From IMG/VR virus record IMGVR_UViG_3300011114_000957, positions 1-43,699 of that record: a stretch of 43,699 nucleotides of DNA; one strand, 5' to 3'. The notes beneath the pieces were generated by a model. That model worked only from the letters and a program-made list of their open reading frames with translations. It had not been told where the DNA came from and made no database searches. Shown piece by piece: positions 9,058 through 17,483 of the stretch. Numbering within the stretch: the first letter of the stretch is position 1; every line of letters begins with the position of its first letter. The translations under genes were made by a program, and so were the position numbers. The stretch is from a virus.

Positions 9058-11160
9058 TTAATCTCCTGAACATTTTCCACAAATACCATCATGAGCATTT
9101 TGTGCATCAAACATATAAATTTTAGATTTTTGTTTATGAGAACCAGCAGTAAAACCTTTAATGTTTAACATAGAATCAGAAGATACTGCTTGTAATTGTA
9201 CAATTTGACCACTATAATATCTTAAAGGATTACAATTACCTTTTTGTGATACTAGATAATCACCAATAGGCATCATTGAGAAATGTTTTGGATATGAAGT
9301 TGTGTCTGCTCTAATGTCATAAGTCATAGTATTAGTAGGAACAGATATACCAGGTCCCATAGTTAAAGTCTTGTTTCCTTTTTCTTTACTTGCAGGAATA
9401 TAAGAATTTAAAAGTTCATTTAAATTATACGCATCACTACCTTTAGCATGATTTTTTGAACTAATAAAAACAAAATGATAAGGTATATTTTTAGATTCTA
9501 TAATTTCATAAGATGTATCTTTTATTTTATCTACTTCTGATCGAGGCCATAATTCAATTTGTCTCCAATCATAACGATATACGCCTCCAGGTGGACCAGC
9601 AGTTACTTCTGCTGCACTAGTAAGAATAGCAAAAAAACTACCATTTAAATTTGAATTAGAAGCAGAGTCACAACAAATAGTATTACGATAAACATCCCAT
9701 TGTGTTTTTATTGCTTTAGCATTAGCATAATCAGTTCTCGCTTTAGTTAATTGCCATTTAATATCTTTGTAAATTGTTCTGAGGAATGCTCCAGGTAATT
9801 CAGAAAAATCAAATTGTGCTTGCCAATATTCAGAATCAATTCTAGAAACTTCTCTTGATCCTGGATGTTTATTTAATAAATCTACTTTATTATGGATATC
9901 ATAGCCACCATTTTCTACAGATAATGCCATCTTATCACCCAAATATCCATGCGGAGAACTAAAATTATAATAATTCCACCAAGGAAGATCCTTTACATTA
10001 TAGGCATTACTGTAAAACCCATAATTTAAATCAGAAATTCTAACAGTTCCATAATCTTGTTTTACTCTATATTTTTCCATTACAAAATCAGTAAAAGGAG
10101 AACTATCTGCAATTCGTTTCCATTTAAGGTGATCATTTTTATAATTATAAGTTATTTGTTCATTTATAAGACTATTTTCACTATCCATAAATCCACGATA
10201 CGGATTTCCCCAATTAGGTCTTACTCTAATATATTCACTGAACGCAGCACCAGAATCGTACAGTTTAACAGGAGAAGTATCGCTAATAACTTCCATTGCA
10301 ACTATAGTATCTGAATAATTTTCACTTTGAGCTCTATATCCAGCTAAGTTATAAGCTCCTTTAAAATTGTTTGGATCAGTTAATAACGATTCAATGCATT
10401 TAAAATTCCAATTTGCAGTATCTTCCCAAAAGAAAAAATTAACAGCTTTAGGATTACCTTTAAAGCAAGCATATTCACAAACATAATTCATTAATTGAGA
10501 AATTCTTAAATTATTTCCAATTTTAAATTGTGGATAAAAGAAATTTTCAATTTTTAGCCAGATATCATTATGTGTACTATCCGCTTTTAATGGTTTTTTT
10601 AATTCAAATTTTTGCATTAAATTTTGAACAAATCCTTCCATCTTAGCTTCCTGTGCCTGGTATTCTCCTTCATCAAAACCTGCTGGTGCAGATTCTGTTG
10701 CTGAAGCTGAAAGCGGATCTTTTGATATTTTTCCAATATAGTTTGAATCAAATAAAGTATCAAAATTCTTATTAACAAACGAATCAGAAGAAAATCGTAT
10801 TGTTACTTTATTTACAGTTCCAACAGGACCATGTACTTGTTTGCTGGCAAGATCTGAAGCAACATTTACGTCTAATATTCTATATTTATGATAATCGTTA
10901 TATAATGTAAAATAAACACTATCTAAAGAACTCGTTAAGTTTAATTGGTCAAGAATATAAGAAGAATCAAAAAAAGTTATTGAACCAAATAAAGCTTCTG
11001 AAAACATATCTTCCTGAATGGTTAATTCGTCTAATAAAAAAGATTCTCCAGATGCGTTACCAGATCTTGGAAATATTTCAAAATTATTACCAAAACTATT
11101 AACAATACCTATATTTTTAATATAGATGTTTGGAAAATCAATTTCTTTATTTGATATCAT
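9058..11160 (-). CDS. 27: Baseplate hub protein, gp27-like
   Basis: A 700-residue protein. Residues 35-110 (FLLDELTIQEDMFSEALFGSITFFDS...LNLTSSLDSVYFTLYND) follow the first tube-like domain of gp27-type hubs, where 'l.i.EDmf.p..fG.i.f.Ds' precedes a YRIxDV strand. Later NYVCEYAC...AVNFFFWEDTANWNFKCIESLL matches the 'y...f.fwed..g..F..i..L' strand typical of hub domains. It is much longer than T4 gp27 (391 residues). The C-terminus ends Cys-rich (GICGKCSGD). The ATG overlaps the gp53 stop by four bases (ATGA), giving coupled translation. gp27 trimers link the tail tube to the spike. Confidence 0.65.
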   Translation of the reverse strand: MISNKEIDFPNIYIKNIGIVNSFGNNFEIFPRSGNASGESFLLDELTIQEDMFSEALFGSITFFDSSYILDQLNLTSSLDSVYFTLYNDYHKYRILDVNVASDLASKQVHGPVGTVNKVTIRFSSDSFVNKNFDTLFDSNYIGKISKDPLSASATESAPAGFDEGEYQAQEAKMEGFVQNLMQKFELKKPLKADSTHNDIWLKIENFFYPQFKIGNNLRISQLMNYVCEYACFKGNPKAVNFFFWEDTANWNFKCIESLLTDPNNFKGAYNLAGYRAQSENYSDTIVAMEVISDTSPVKLYDSGAAFSEYIRVRPNWGNPYRGFMDSENSLINEQITYNYKNDHLKWKRIADSSPFTDFVMEKYRVKQDYGTVRISDLNYGFYSNAYNVKDLPWWNYYNFSSPHGYLGDKMALSVENGGYDIHNKVDLLNKHPGSREVSRIDSEYWQAQFDFSELPGAFLRTIYKDIKWQLTKARTDYANAKAIKTQWDVYRNTICCDSASNSNLNGSFFAILTSAAEVTAGPPGGVYRYDWRQIELWPRSEVDKIKDTSYEIIESKNIPYHFVFISSKNHAKGSDAYNLNELLNSYIPASKEKGNKTLTMGPGISVPTNTMTYDIRADTTSYPKHFSMMPIGDYLVSQKGNCNPLRYYSGQIVQLQAVSSDSMLNIKGFTAGSHKQKSKIYMFDAQNAHDGICGKCSGD

Positions 11161-12962
11161 ATTAGTTCGCTTGTTTTTATATTTATCACGTCATCAGTAA
11201 GTAAAGAATTACTTATTTTTCCTGTTAATACGGTAATCTGGTCTTTATTTAAATGATTTATTTGTGTTTTATTGTATAGATCTATATTCAATAATTGTTT
11301 TTTTGGTGTTATAAATGTTTCATTAGTGTCTGGTGTTTGATGATTTGCCAAATAAACAGATTGCCAATTACTGTTTTGAGCTGGATCTAAAATTAAACCT
11401 GCCTGATCAACGTAAAGAGTAGAATTTAAATATTTTTCAATAGTTAATAATTGATGCTGAATAGTTTTTGTTTGCGTATATTTTCCATTAGCATCAAGTC
11501 TCCAAAAAGAAACAATAGTTCCAGAAGGATCATTCAATAATATTGGCGTTGCTTGTGTGAATTGATAAGATTTTACAAAAATTCTTTTATACACAGGATC
11601 TACCGAATCTACAACACCAGTATATTTGTAATTTGTTCCTGAGCCTTTAAGGACTATATGATTTTTTCCTGAAGTTACTTTAGAAAATATACCAGTTAGT
11701 CCTGTAGCATTTACAGTTTGTGTTGTTCCTAAACAACCAGTATTTTTACTATACGTTGTTATACTTCCCCATACTTCCAGGCTTCCGTTAGTTTTTAATC
11801 CAGCAGAATGTTTAGATCCTGCAGAAACTGAAACATAACCAGAAGAAGGAATTATGGTCTGATTATTGGCACTCAATCCCCAACCATAAGCAACTCCACT
11901 ATCAGTTACAGCTAATGCATGACCAAATCCAGCAGCAATAGCAGTAACACCTGTAATGCCTGGAATAGATTTTTGACTATATGTGTTATCACCCCAAACA
12001 GTAATTCCTCTAGTAGTTCCTAAAACACCAACACAAAAATTATATCCACAATCAATTTTAGATAAAGTTACTCCTGTTGGACCGCTTAATCCAAAATTAA
12101 CCACAGTACCATCAACTTTAATTCCAACACCACCACTAATACCACTAGTTGTCCAAGAGGTTTTAACTATTCCAGTTTGACCAGAATAATTACTATTAAA
12201 GGCAGTACAACCTCCAAAACAAACTAAAGAACCATCATTAATAATAGCTATAAGATTTTCTCCAGTAGCATCTATAAAAGTATATCCTCCATTGTTAGAG
12301 GAATATAACCGATCATTTCGAGTAAATTGAGAAGAATTAAAAGAAGGAACATTTCCCCATGCATATATGTAACCACCAGAATCTAAACAGGCAGTAAAAT
12401 AATCTCCTGCAGATACCTGAACTACAATATTTTGTTTTTCAAAATTATCTGGTATTAAACTTTGTCCAAATTGAGGATCACCACAATTATCAGAAGATGT
12501 AACTCCACCAGCACCTAAACATTTAATAGAAAATGGTCCATTTCCTGTTTCGTAGATAATTAAATCACCAACACTAATACCAGTTAGATCTACACCCTGA
12601 TATGGGTCAATTTTAGTAACATCTTGATATGCAGTAAATCCTGGAAGATAATTAGAGGTATTTGCAAACTGATAATACCAACCATCGTATTCATTTTCAA
12701 TCTGTGTCGTATAACTATCTTGTGATTGTGCCCATTGTCTTAACGGATCTTTAATACCATTTAATAAAAATAAAGACCAAAAATAGTCGGTTCGGTTAAA
12801 TAACCTTGCTGATAATTGATCTGGTCTTTCTCCAGGAATTGATATACTTGTTAATATAGTATTTTGTTGATCTACAGTAACATTAACAGATTTAAATATA
12901 TTGGTTACAGTTTGTGTAATTCCATCAAAATTATACTGAATTTTGGGAAAGTATTCGAACAT
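11157..12962 (-). CDS. 53: Baseplate wedge gp53 with inserted RCC1-like propeller
   Basis: A 601-residue protein. Residues 1-110 (MFEYFPKIQYN...GERPDQLSARLFNRTDYFWSLFLLNGIKDPLRQW) match gp53, whose T4 version contains 'RPEELANAIYGNPQLYWVLLMCN...YYGW'. Residues about 182-440 hold repeated blades such as YFTACLDSGGYIYAWG, GVGIKVDGTVVNFG, GFGHALAVTDSGVAYGWG and GSKHSAGLKTNGSLEVWG. These are RCC1-type repeats with H/C-x-x-A/G-L-x-x-D/N-G-x-x-x-x-W/F-G. The C-terminal 150 residues resume beta and helical structure. T4 gp53 has only 196 residues. gp53 clamps adjacent wedges together, so the propeller probably projects from the baseplate rim. RCC1 identity is from motif reading only. Confidence 0.8.
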   Translation of the reverse strand: MFEYFPKIQYNFDGITQTVTNIFKSVNVTVDQQNTILTSISIPGERPDQLSARLFNRTDYFWSLFLLNGIKDPLRQWAQSQDSYTTQIENEYDGWYYQFANTSNYLPGFTAYQDVTKIDPYQGVDLTGISVGDLIIYETGNGPFSIKCLGAGGVTSSDNCGDPQFGQSLIPDNFEKQNIVVQVSAGDYFTACLDSGGYIYAWGNVPSFNSSQFTRNDRLYSSNNGGYTFIDATGENLIAIINDGSLVCFGGCTAFNSNYSGQTGIVKTSWTTSGISGGVGIKVDGTVVNFGLSGPTGVTLSKIDCGYNFCVGVLGTTRGITVWGDNTYSQKSIPGITGVTAIAAGFGHALAVTDSGVAYGWGLSANNQTIIPSSGYVSVSAGSKHSAGLKTNGSLEVWGSITTYSKNTGCLGTTQTVNATGLTGIFSKVTSGKNHIVLKGSGTNYKYTGVVDSVDPVYKRIFVKSYQFTQATPILLNDPSGTIVSFWRLDANGKYTQTKTIQHQLLTIEKYLNSTLYVDQAGLILDPAQNSNWQSVYLANHQTPDTNETFITPKKQLLNIDLYNKTQINHLNKDQITVLTGKISNSLLTDDVINIKTSELI

Positions 12963-12968
12963 TTAAAA

Positions 12969-13736
12969 TCAAGCCAACCTTTCTGAACGACTTATGATTT
13001 GCCACTGACCATTTTCACCATTTCCGTCTTGCAGAGCAGGTTCTAGTTCGATAAATGATAATTTAATATTAATTGCTATTGGTTGAAAATCTGATCCAGC
13101 AAATGGAGTATTTAAAATCGGAGCTCTATTAATATCTACAGTTCTTAAAACAGACGGCAAGGGTTGTCCGTCCCAAGTATTCTGTAGGAGACGATTCGGA
13201 CTTCCAGTCATTACATTACACCTAAACCACCATAAAGGAGGATGTCTCATTGTTAAAAAATTATTTGTTGCTACAGGAAATACATTAGACTGAAACGCCA
13301 AAGATATCAAAGTAGCCACATCAGCTTCTTCTTTGTTTTTTGAAATTAAATTAATATTAAATGTGTGTGTTCTTCTAGCTCCTGGACTAAGAATTGATTC
13401 AAAATGATCAAATCGTAAAACACCACCACCACTAAAGAAACTACTGGCTAATTCTGCTGTGGCAGCAGCTTGGGCACCTATTAAAGCACCAATATTTGCC
13501 TTTTCTATTGCTCTAACATTCAAGCTTCCACCAGCCTGATAATTTTGAGAATTCAAAGTATTATGCTGTTGTGGATACGGAATTGATATTGATAAATAAT
13601 TACGACCTAAAATACTGGATCTAGTTCGATTTCCAGCAAATGTGCTATAGTCGGCAGCAAAAAAATCCATCCAAACAGGAATATCATAATTAAATTTTGA
13701 AGGATCATTTAATGGTGGAAATCGGTATTGTGCCAT
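12969..13736 (-). CDS. Tail tube cap / initiator, gp48/gp54-like
   Basis: A 255-residue protein, first gene of the minus-strand baseplate operon. Residues 115-165 (RRTHTFNINLISKNKEEADVATLISLAFQSNVFP) correspond to the R-x-H-x-F-x-x-x-x-x-P/S-K-x-x-x-E-A region of gp48/gp54-type proteins, followed by HPPLWWFR. These proteins cap the hub and start tail-tube polymerisation, and adopt the tube-protein fold. An Ala/Gly-rich helix (IGALIGAQAAATAELASSFF) precedes this. T4 has both gp48 (364 residues) and gp54 (320 residues); I cannot decide between them. It is divergent from the gp4-like gene across 24 bases, with no Shine-Dalgarno box. Confidence 0.65.
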   Translation of the reverse strand: MAQYRFPPLNDPSKFNYDIPVWMDFFAADYSTFAGNRTRSSILGRNYLSISIPYPQQHNTLNSQNYQAGGSLNVRAIEKANIGALIGAQAAATAELASSFFSGGGVLRFDHFESILSPGARRTHTFNINLISKNKEEADVATLISLAFQSNVFPVATNNFLTMRHPPLWWFRCNVMTGSPNRLLQNTWDGQPLPSVLRTVDINRAPILNTPFAGSDFQPIAINIKLSFIELEPALQDGNGENGQWQIISRSERLA

Positions 13737-13739
13737 TGG

Positions 13740-13747
13740 TATAGATA
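13740..13747 (+). promoter_or_regulatory. Late-promoter-like octamer in divergent gap
   Basis: The gap between the gp48/54-like and gp4-like genes is 24 bases and contains TATAGATA on the plus strand, 13 bases before the gp4-like ATG. The identical octamer occurs before the gene at 22164. On the minus strand the same gap reads TATATATC before the other ATG. T4 late promoters are TATAAATA, so this is a one-mismatch match. Inferred function: divergent late transcription of tail genes. Confidence 0.4.
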
Positions 13748-13760
13748 TATAGTTGCAATT

Positions 13761-14192
13761 ATGGCATACAAAACCAAATATAAACCAGAATTTGTGTCTA
13801 AATATGTAGGTAATGCCGATAACATTGTTTGTCGATCTAACTGGGAACGCAAATTTTGTAAATATTTAGATCAAAATGAAAATATTATTCGCTGGTGTAG
13901 CGAAGAATTGAAAATTCCGTACCTATCTACTATAGACAAACAATTACACCAATACTACCCAGATTTTTTGTTTGAGGCAGTTAAAGGCGGAATCATAGAA
14001 ACTTACGTAGTAGAAATTAAACCAAAAAAACAAACAGTGAAACCAACACCAAAAAAGAACAAAAGAGCACACCTGAATGAATGTATTACCTACGAAACTA
14101 ATACATGCAAATGGAAAGCTGCAGAAATATTTTGCAAAGAACGAGGTTGGGTCTTTAAGATTTTAACAGAAGATAACTTATTCCGAGCATAA
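13761..14192 (+). CDS. 4: Head completion protein gp4-like (nuclease fold)
   Basis: I start this gene at the ATG at 13761 (MAYKTKYKPEFVSKYVG), not the earlier in-frame ATG at 13728, which would overlap the divergent gene. The 143-residue product closely parallels T4 gp4: SKYVGNADNIVCRSNWERKFCKYLDQNENIIRW against 'SKYRGDPKKITYRSNWEKFFFEWLDKNPEIIAW', plus YVVEIKPKKQT and the C-terminal ILTEDNLFRA. The RSNWE and VEIKPK motifs are those of the TnsA/restriction-endonuclease-like core. In T4, gp4 (also called 50/65) is needed to finish heads before tail joining and lies next to gene 53, as here. The next gene starts one base after the stop. Confidence 0.9.
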   Translation: MAYKTKYKPEFVSKYVGNADNIVCRSNWERKFCKYLDQNENIIRWCSEELKIPYLSTIDKQLHQYYPDFLFEAVKGGIIETYVVEIKPKKQTVKPTPKKNKRAHLNECITYETNTCKWKAAEIFCKERGWVFKILTEDNLFRA

Positions 14193-14193
14193 T

Positions 14194-14781
14194 ATGGCAA
14201 ATAATCCAAAAAGTCCACAAAAATCAGATATTACTACTTTAATTACTGCATTTTCAACTGCATCTGGATTTCAAAAATCTAATCGTTTTCGTATCAGTAT
14301 AACACCTCCTGCAGCTATTCCTGGAGGATCAAAAATTGCTCCAACAGCATTTACGGTATTTGCTTCAAATATACAGACTCCTTCACAATCCATTATATTT
14401 TATGAAGACACTATGTCACCTTCTGGTCCACCAATCAGCATACCAATTCGAAGAAATTATGATGATCGCTATATTATTGAATTTATAATAGACAAAAAAT
14501 GGAATATTAGAGATTTTTTTGATTCCTGGATGGATAGTATGTTTGTTAATACAACCTCTGGTAGTAGCAAAGTAAATTCAAGCAGAGTACAGTATTGGAA
14601 CAAAACAGTTGGAAAATTAGTAATAGAAGCATTAGACCAAAATGATGGCGTTGCTAAAACTATTACACTATACGATGCCTATCCAAAACAAATTATTCCT
14701 ACCCAATTCAGTAACGATACACCAAACCAATATCTAACTCTTATTGTTGATATGATGTATAGATATTATACAATTACTTAA
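14194..14781 (+). CDS. 19: Tail tube protein, gp19-like
   Basis: A 195-residue protein with the layout of the gp19 tube fold: an N-terminal helix (DITTLITAFSTASGFQKSNRFRISI), a strand pair around ASNIQTPSQSIIFYED, the segment IPIRRNYDDRYIIEFIIDKKWNIRDFFDSWMDSMF and a C-terminal strand LTLIVDMMYRYYTIT. In T4 gp19 the corresponding parts are 'RPNLFQVEI', 'ALPAG', 'FDDWTVTVMND...FVDW' and 'FEVTLALDYWE'. The protein polymerises into hexameric rings through which DNA and packaged proteins pass. Its place next to gp4 and gp26 is not the T4 order. A second tube-fold family (gp54-type) cannot be excluded. Confidence 0.7.
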   Translation: MANNPKSPQKSDITTLITAFSTASGFQKSNRFRISITPPAAIPGGSKIAPTAFTVFASNIQTPSQSIIFYEDTMSPSGPPISIPIRRNYDDRYIIEFIIDKKWNIRDFFDSWMDSMFVNTTSGSSKVNSSRVQYWNKTVGKLVIEALDQNDGVAKTITLYDAYPKQIIPTQFSNDTPNQYLTLIVDMMYRYYTIT

Positions 14782-14791
14782 GGTTTATACT

Positions 14792-15685
14792 ATGGCTCTA
14801 AAAGATCTAATAACTTCATCATTTCCTCAATATTGTGAAACTCTGGTGTCTGGCAAATCTGTGTGTTTCAGACCTATGATTGTTTTGGAAGAAAAGTCTC
14901 TTTTACTGGTAAAAGACTCTGATGACAAAACTGGCGTTCTTAAAACTTTAATGAATATCATTAATTCTTGTTTTGAAGGGTTTGTTGCTAAAGAATCAAG
15001 TATTGCGGATTTCGAGCATGCCTTCTTGCTACTAAGAGCCAAATCATTAGGGGAAATTGAGTCGTTTAGTATTAAGTGCCCAGATACAGGTGAAGATGCT
15101 ATATTAAAGATTAATATTCTAAATGATATAAAGATAAACAAACCTAAAAGTAACCCAAAAATAAAAATTAATAATAATCTGCTATTGATTATGTCTCCCC
15201 CAACAATCAAAACCCTGACAAAGTATCCAGACTATAATACAAATTCTGATAAAATTTACTCCTATGTTGCTTCTTGCCTAAAACAAATCCAAACGCAAAA
15301 AGAAGTAATCAATTGTGAGGATAAGCCAGAAAAAGAAATTGTAGAGTTTATACAAAATCTAACGCCACAGCAATTTAATATGATTATTGAATACTTTGAT
15401 TCTTTGCCGTCTATTCAAGTATCCTCAAATTACAAGACTTCTGATGGTGTAACCAGAGAAATAAAGATAAAGGGTCTGTTTAATTTTATAAATTTTTTTT
15501 TTGACCACTTAACATTAGATTTGTATTATCGTCAAAACTTTCAAATGAAGTATCATCATCATTACAGCCTAAATGAAATAGAAACTATGATTCCTTGGGA
15601 ACGAACTGTTTACTTGGAACAAATCAGAAATCACTTAAAAGAAGAAACTAACAGACTAAATAATACCACAGAAATGAGCTTCTAA
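14792..15685 (+). CDS. 26: Baseplate hub assembly protein, gp26-like
   Basis: A 297-residue protein preceded by AAGG at a suitable distance. The N-terminus SGKSVCFRPMIVLEEKSLLLVKDS, followed by ILNDIKINKP, fits the 'v..rPf.vkeEK.LLmA.es...' opening of gp26-type hub assembly proteins in T4-like phages. The zinc-finger-like CPDTGE (residues 99-104) sits where related proteins carry a C-x-x-C pair, but only one Cys remains. The C-terminal third is helical and ends HYSLNEIETMIPWERTVYLEQI, also a family hallmark. T4 gp26 has 208 residues. It is thought to act with gp51 and gp28 in hub formation and may not stay in the virion. Confidence 0.72.
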   Translation: MALKDLITSSFPQYCETLVSGKSVCFRPMIVLEEKSLLLVKDSDDKTGVLKTLMNIINSCFEGFVAKESSIADFEHAFLLLRAKSLGEIESFSIKCPDTGEDAILKINILNDIKINKPKSNPKIKINNNLLLIMSPPTIKTLTKYPDYNTNSDKIYSYVASCLKQIQTQKEVINCEDKPEKEIVEFIQNLTPQQFNMIIEYFDSLPSIQVSSNYKTSDGVTREIKIKGLFNFINFFFDHLTLDLYYRQNFQMKYHHHYSLNEIETMIPWERTVYLEQIRNHLKEETNRLNNTTEMSF

Positions 15686-16215
15686 TGTTAGATCCACAAA
15701 GAGATGAAAACGGAAAACCCAAAACAAGTGATGGTCATTTTACACCCATAAATCTTCCAAATATGAAAAAATTTCATCAAAAGGAATTTGATTTAGAACA
15801 AACTAAACTTGAAAAGTCATTGAAAGAAAGAGAAGAAGCTTTAAATAAAAGAAAAAATGCTCGTCCTGATCGTCCTCATCATGATCAAGATATAACTCCT
15901 AAACGCCAAACTACTCCACCTAGACAGAGAGAAATATCTTTTGGAGAAGCATTAGCACAAGCTAAATCTGCAGCATATAATCATAGCAGTATTAGTGACA
16001 TTGAATCTAAAACTGCAAAAGTTATGAGCATGATTGGTAATGCTAACAACCTAAAAGATGCAAGAGACGTAAACCAAGGTCAAGGTCAGATAAATGCTAC
16101 TTCTGCTAATGTTACTAATAATAATCAAAGTGTAACTAATGTGAGCACAGATTTTCTTGGTGGATTACGCCGTGATTACCAACAAATGCCTAGTTGGAGA
16201 GCAAATATAGCATAA
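15685..16215 (+). CDS. Hydrophilic tail-assembly-region protein, unknown
   Basis: A 176-residue protein whose ATG overlaps the last base of the gp26-like stop (TAATG), so the two are coupled. Residues 25-60 are a charged coiled-coil (FDLEQTKLEKSLKEREEALN), residues 60-95 are basic and Pro/Gln-rich, and residues 95-175 are Asn/Ser/Ala-rich with ISFGEALAQAKSAAYNHSSI. There is no membrane segment. In T4 gene 26 is followed by the hub chaperone gene 51, so a chaperone or small hub role is possible, but I see no similarity that proves it. A strong terminator follows the stop codon. Confidence 0.6.
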   Translation: MLDPQRDENGKPKTSDGHFTPINLPNMKKFHQKEFDLEQTKLEKSLKEREEALNKRKNARPDRPHHDQDITPKRQTTPPRQREISFGEALAQAKSAAYNHSSISDIESKTAKVMSMIGNANNLKDARDVNQGQGQINATSANVTNNNQSVTNVSTDFLGGLRRDYQQMPSWRANIA

Positions 16216-16219
16216 TAAA

Positions 16220-16241
16220 AAACCCCCATTTCTGGGGGTTT
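16220..16241. terminator. Bidirectional rho-independent terminator
   Basis: A 9-bp perfect stem (AAACCCCCA / TGGGGGTTT) with a TTTC loop is flanked by A-runs on the left and CTTTT on the right. It lies between the convergent 15685-16215 and gp32 genes and can stop transcription from both sides. Confidence 0.9.
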
Positions 16242-16267
16242 CTTTTAACTCAGACAACTCTGAATTA

Positions 16268-17143
16268 TTACTCATCACCAAGTGACTTAAGATACGTATC
16301 AACATCAACGTCTTCAGTTTCCTGCTTAGGAGCATTTCGACCAGGACGTGTCCCTTGACGAGCCTTTGTGTCTGACTCAAAAGTATCCTCTTCACCTGCT
16401 TCACTACGAAGATTGCCGCCAAGGGCATCCACAAGCTTCACCTTGAGTTCTGCGTATGACTTGAATTCCTTTGGATCAACAAAGGGCTTCAGTGGATACT
16501 GACTGTTCCACAAAGCTTCAATCTTGGCATCATCACCGTCAAACACAGCAGATGCTGCGCTGAACTCACTCTTGTCGTAATTAACATAACCCTCAACCTT
16601 ACGAACCTTCAACTTGAAATTAGCACCCTTCCAAAAGTCAAACGGATTGACTGTTGATTCGTCTGCAAATTCAGGATTCATTTGTTCTTGAATCTTGTCA
16701 AAGATCTTCTTTCCGTACTTAAACAAGAAAACCTTGCCCTTGTTTTGTGGACTTGCTGGATCTTCCACGATTAAAATATTAGAAGTGTACGAAAGCTTAC
16801 GCTTACGATCACGAGCAATATTCTTATCGCTTTCAGTACCCGAAGCCCAAAGTTCACTGTTGCCTTCACATACTGGACACTTTTGACCAAGCGTTGTTGG
16901 ACAATTATGAATAAACCAGCCACCTTTACCACGGAATGCATGTTGATAAGTCTTAACCCATGGAATGTCCTCGCCTTGTACTGCTGGCAAGAACCGAATT
17001 ACGGCATATCCGTTACTGGCTGCATCCAGTACTGGTCGCCACATACGATCATCCTTGTAATCGTTAGTTTTATTTTGCTTCTCCAACTCAGATTGGAGTT
17101 TGCTGAAATCCGACGAATTCTTCTTCAAATCTTTAAATGACAT
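16268..17143 (-). CDS. 32: Single-stranded DNA-binding protein gp32
   Basis: I start at 17143 (MSFKDLKKN) because a full AAGGAGAT Shine-Dalgarno box sits eight bases upstream; the frame extends further but without support. The 291-residue product has the gp32 layout: a basic N-terminal cooperativity segment, the zinc site HNCPTTLGQKCPVCEGN (the His-Cys-Cys-Cys set of T4 gp32), the OB-fold core with LFKYGKKIFDKIQEQMNP and NPFDFWKGANFKLKV, and an acidic C-terminal tail ending ETEDVDVDTYLKSLGDE that contacts other replication proteins. T4 gp32 has 301 residues. It coats single-stranded DNA in replication, recombination and repair. A sigma70-type promoter lies immediately upstream. Confidence 0.95.
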   Translation of the reverse strand: MSFKDLKKNSSDFSKLQSELEKQNKTNDYKDDRMWRPVLDAASNGYAVIRFLPAVQGEDIPWVKTYQHAFRGKGGWFIHNCPTTLGQKCPVCEGNSELWASGTESDKNIARDRKRKLSYTSNILIVEDPASPQNKGKVFLFKYGKKIFDKIQEQMNPEFADESTVNPFDFWKGANFKLKVRKVEGYVNYDKSEFSAASAVFDGDDAKIEALWNSQYPLKPFVDPKEFKSYAELKVKLVDALGGNLRSEAGEEDTFESDTKARQGTRPGRNAPKQETEDVDVDTYLKSLGDE

Positions 17144-17166
17144 GTAGTATCTCCTTTTGTAAGAAT

Positions 17167-17194
17167 AGTATACAGGCAAAAACAAGGTTGTCAA
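17167..17194 (-). promoter_or_regulatory. Sigma70-type promoter for gp32
   Basis: TTGACA (17194-17189), a 16-base spacer and TATACT (17172-17167) on the minus strand, about 24 bases before the gp32 ATG. A second TTGACT overlaps the -35 just upstream. The promoter lies directly after the gp33 stop, so gp32 can be made independently of gp33. Confidence 0.75.
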
Positions 17195-17195
17195 G

Positions 17196-17426
17196 TCAAA
17201 ATAATAATTTTGTTGTTTTTTGTAGAAAATTCAAATTTTCGCCTTCTTGTTGGATTTTCTCCACAATAGGCTTAGATAAAAATTTAGCTACGCTTTCGAC
17301 AGGCAGATCTTTGGACTCACATACACTGATGACGGCATCTATATATGTTGAATTCCATTGTTCTACGTACTTCTCAACCTGACGACAAAAATCATTTTGG
17401 GTTTCATTATCAAAAAATAGGACCAT
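17196..17426 (-). CDS. 33: Late-transcription co-activator gp33-like
   Basis: This gives a 76-residue protein from the ATG at 17426 (MVLFFDNETQND); ATGs at 17435 and 17453 are in frame, and none has a Shine-Dalgarno box, so the start is uncertain. Residues DFCRQVEKYVEQWNSTYIDA, then VISVCESKDLPVESVAKFLSKPIVEKIQQEGENLNFL match the core of T4 gp33: 'Y.eAi..vCe...ie.e.vakLl.kpi.eKie.Ea..LN.L'. gp33 binds the RNA polymerase beta flap and links it to the sliding clamp at late promoters. In T4, gene 33 also lies directly upstream of gene 32. Its presence supports T4-type late promoters in this genome. Confidence 0.82.
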   Translation of the reverse strand: MVLFFDNETQNDFCRQVEKYVEQWNSTYIDAVISVCESKDLPVESVAKFLSKPIVEKIQQEGENLNFLQKTTKLLF

Positions 17427-17483
17427 AGTACACATATATATAACAGCTTTCATGAATAATACAAATAATACTTGGAGAAATAA

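Noticed and set aside
10057-10314. Plus-strand frames inside the baseplate operon (also near 692, 1901, 3986, 7132 and 11983)
   Set aside because: They are opposite well-supported structural genes, lack ribosome sites and show no protein-like pattern.
17144-17194. Extended N-terminus of gp32
   Set aside because: The extra residues lack homology to gp32, and a strong Shine-Dalgarno box and the promoter place the start at 17143.
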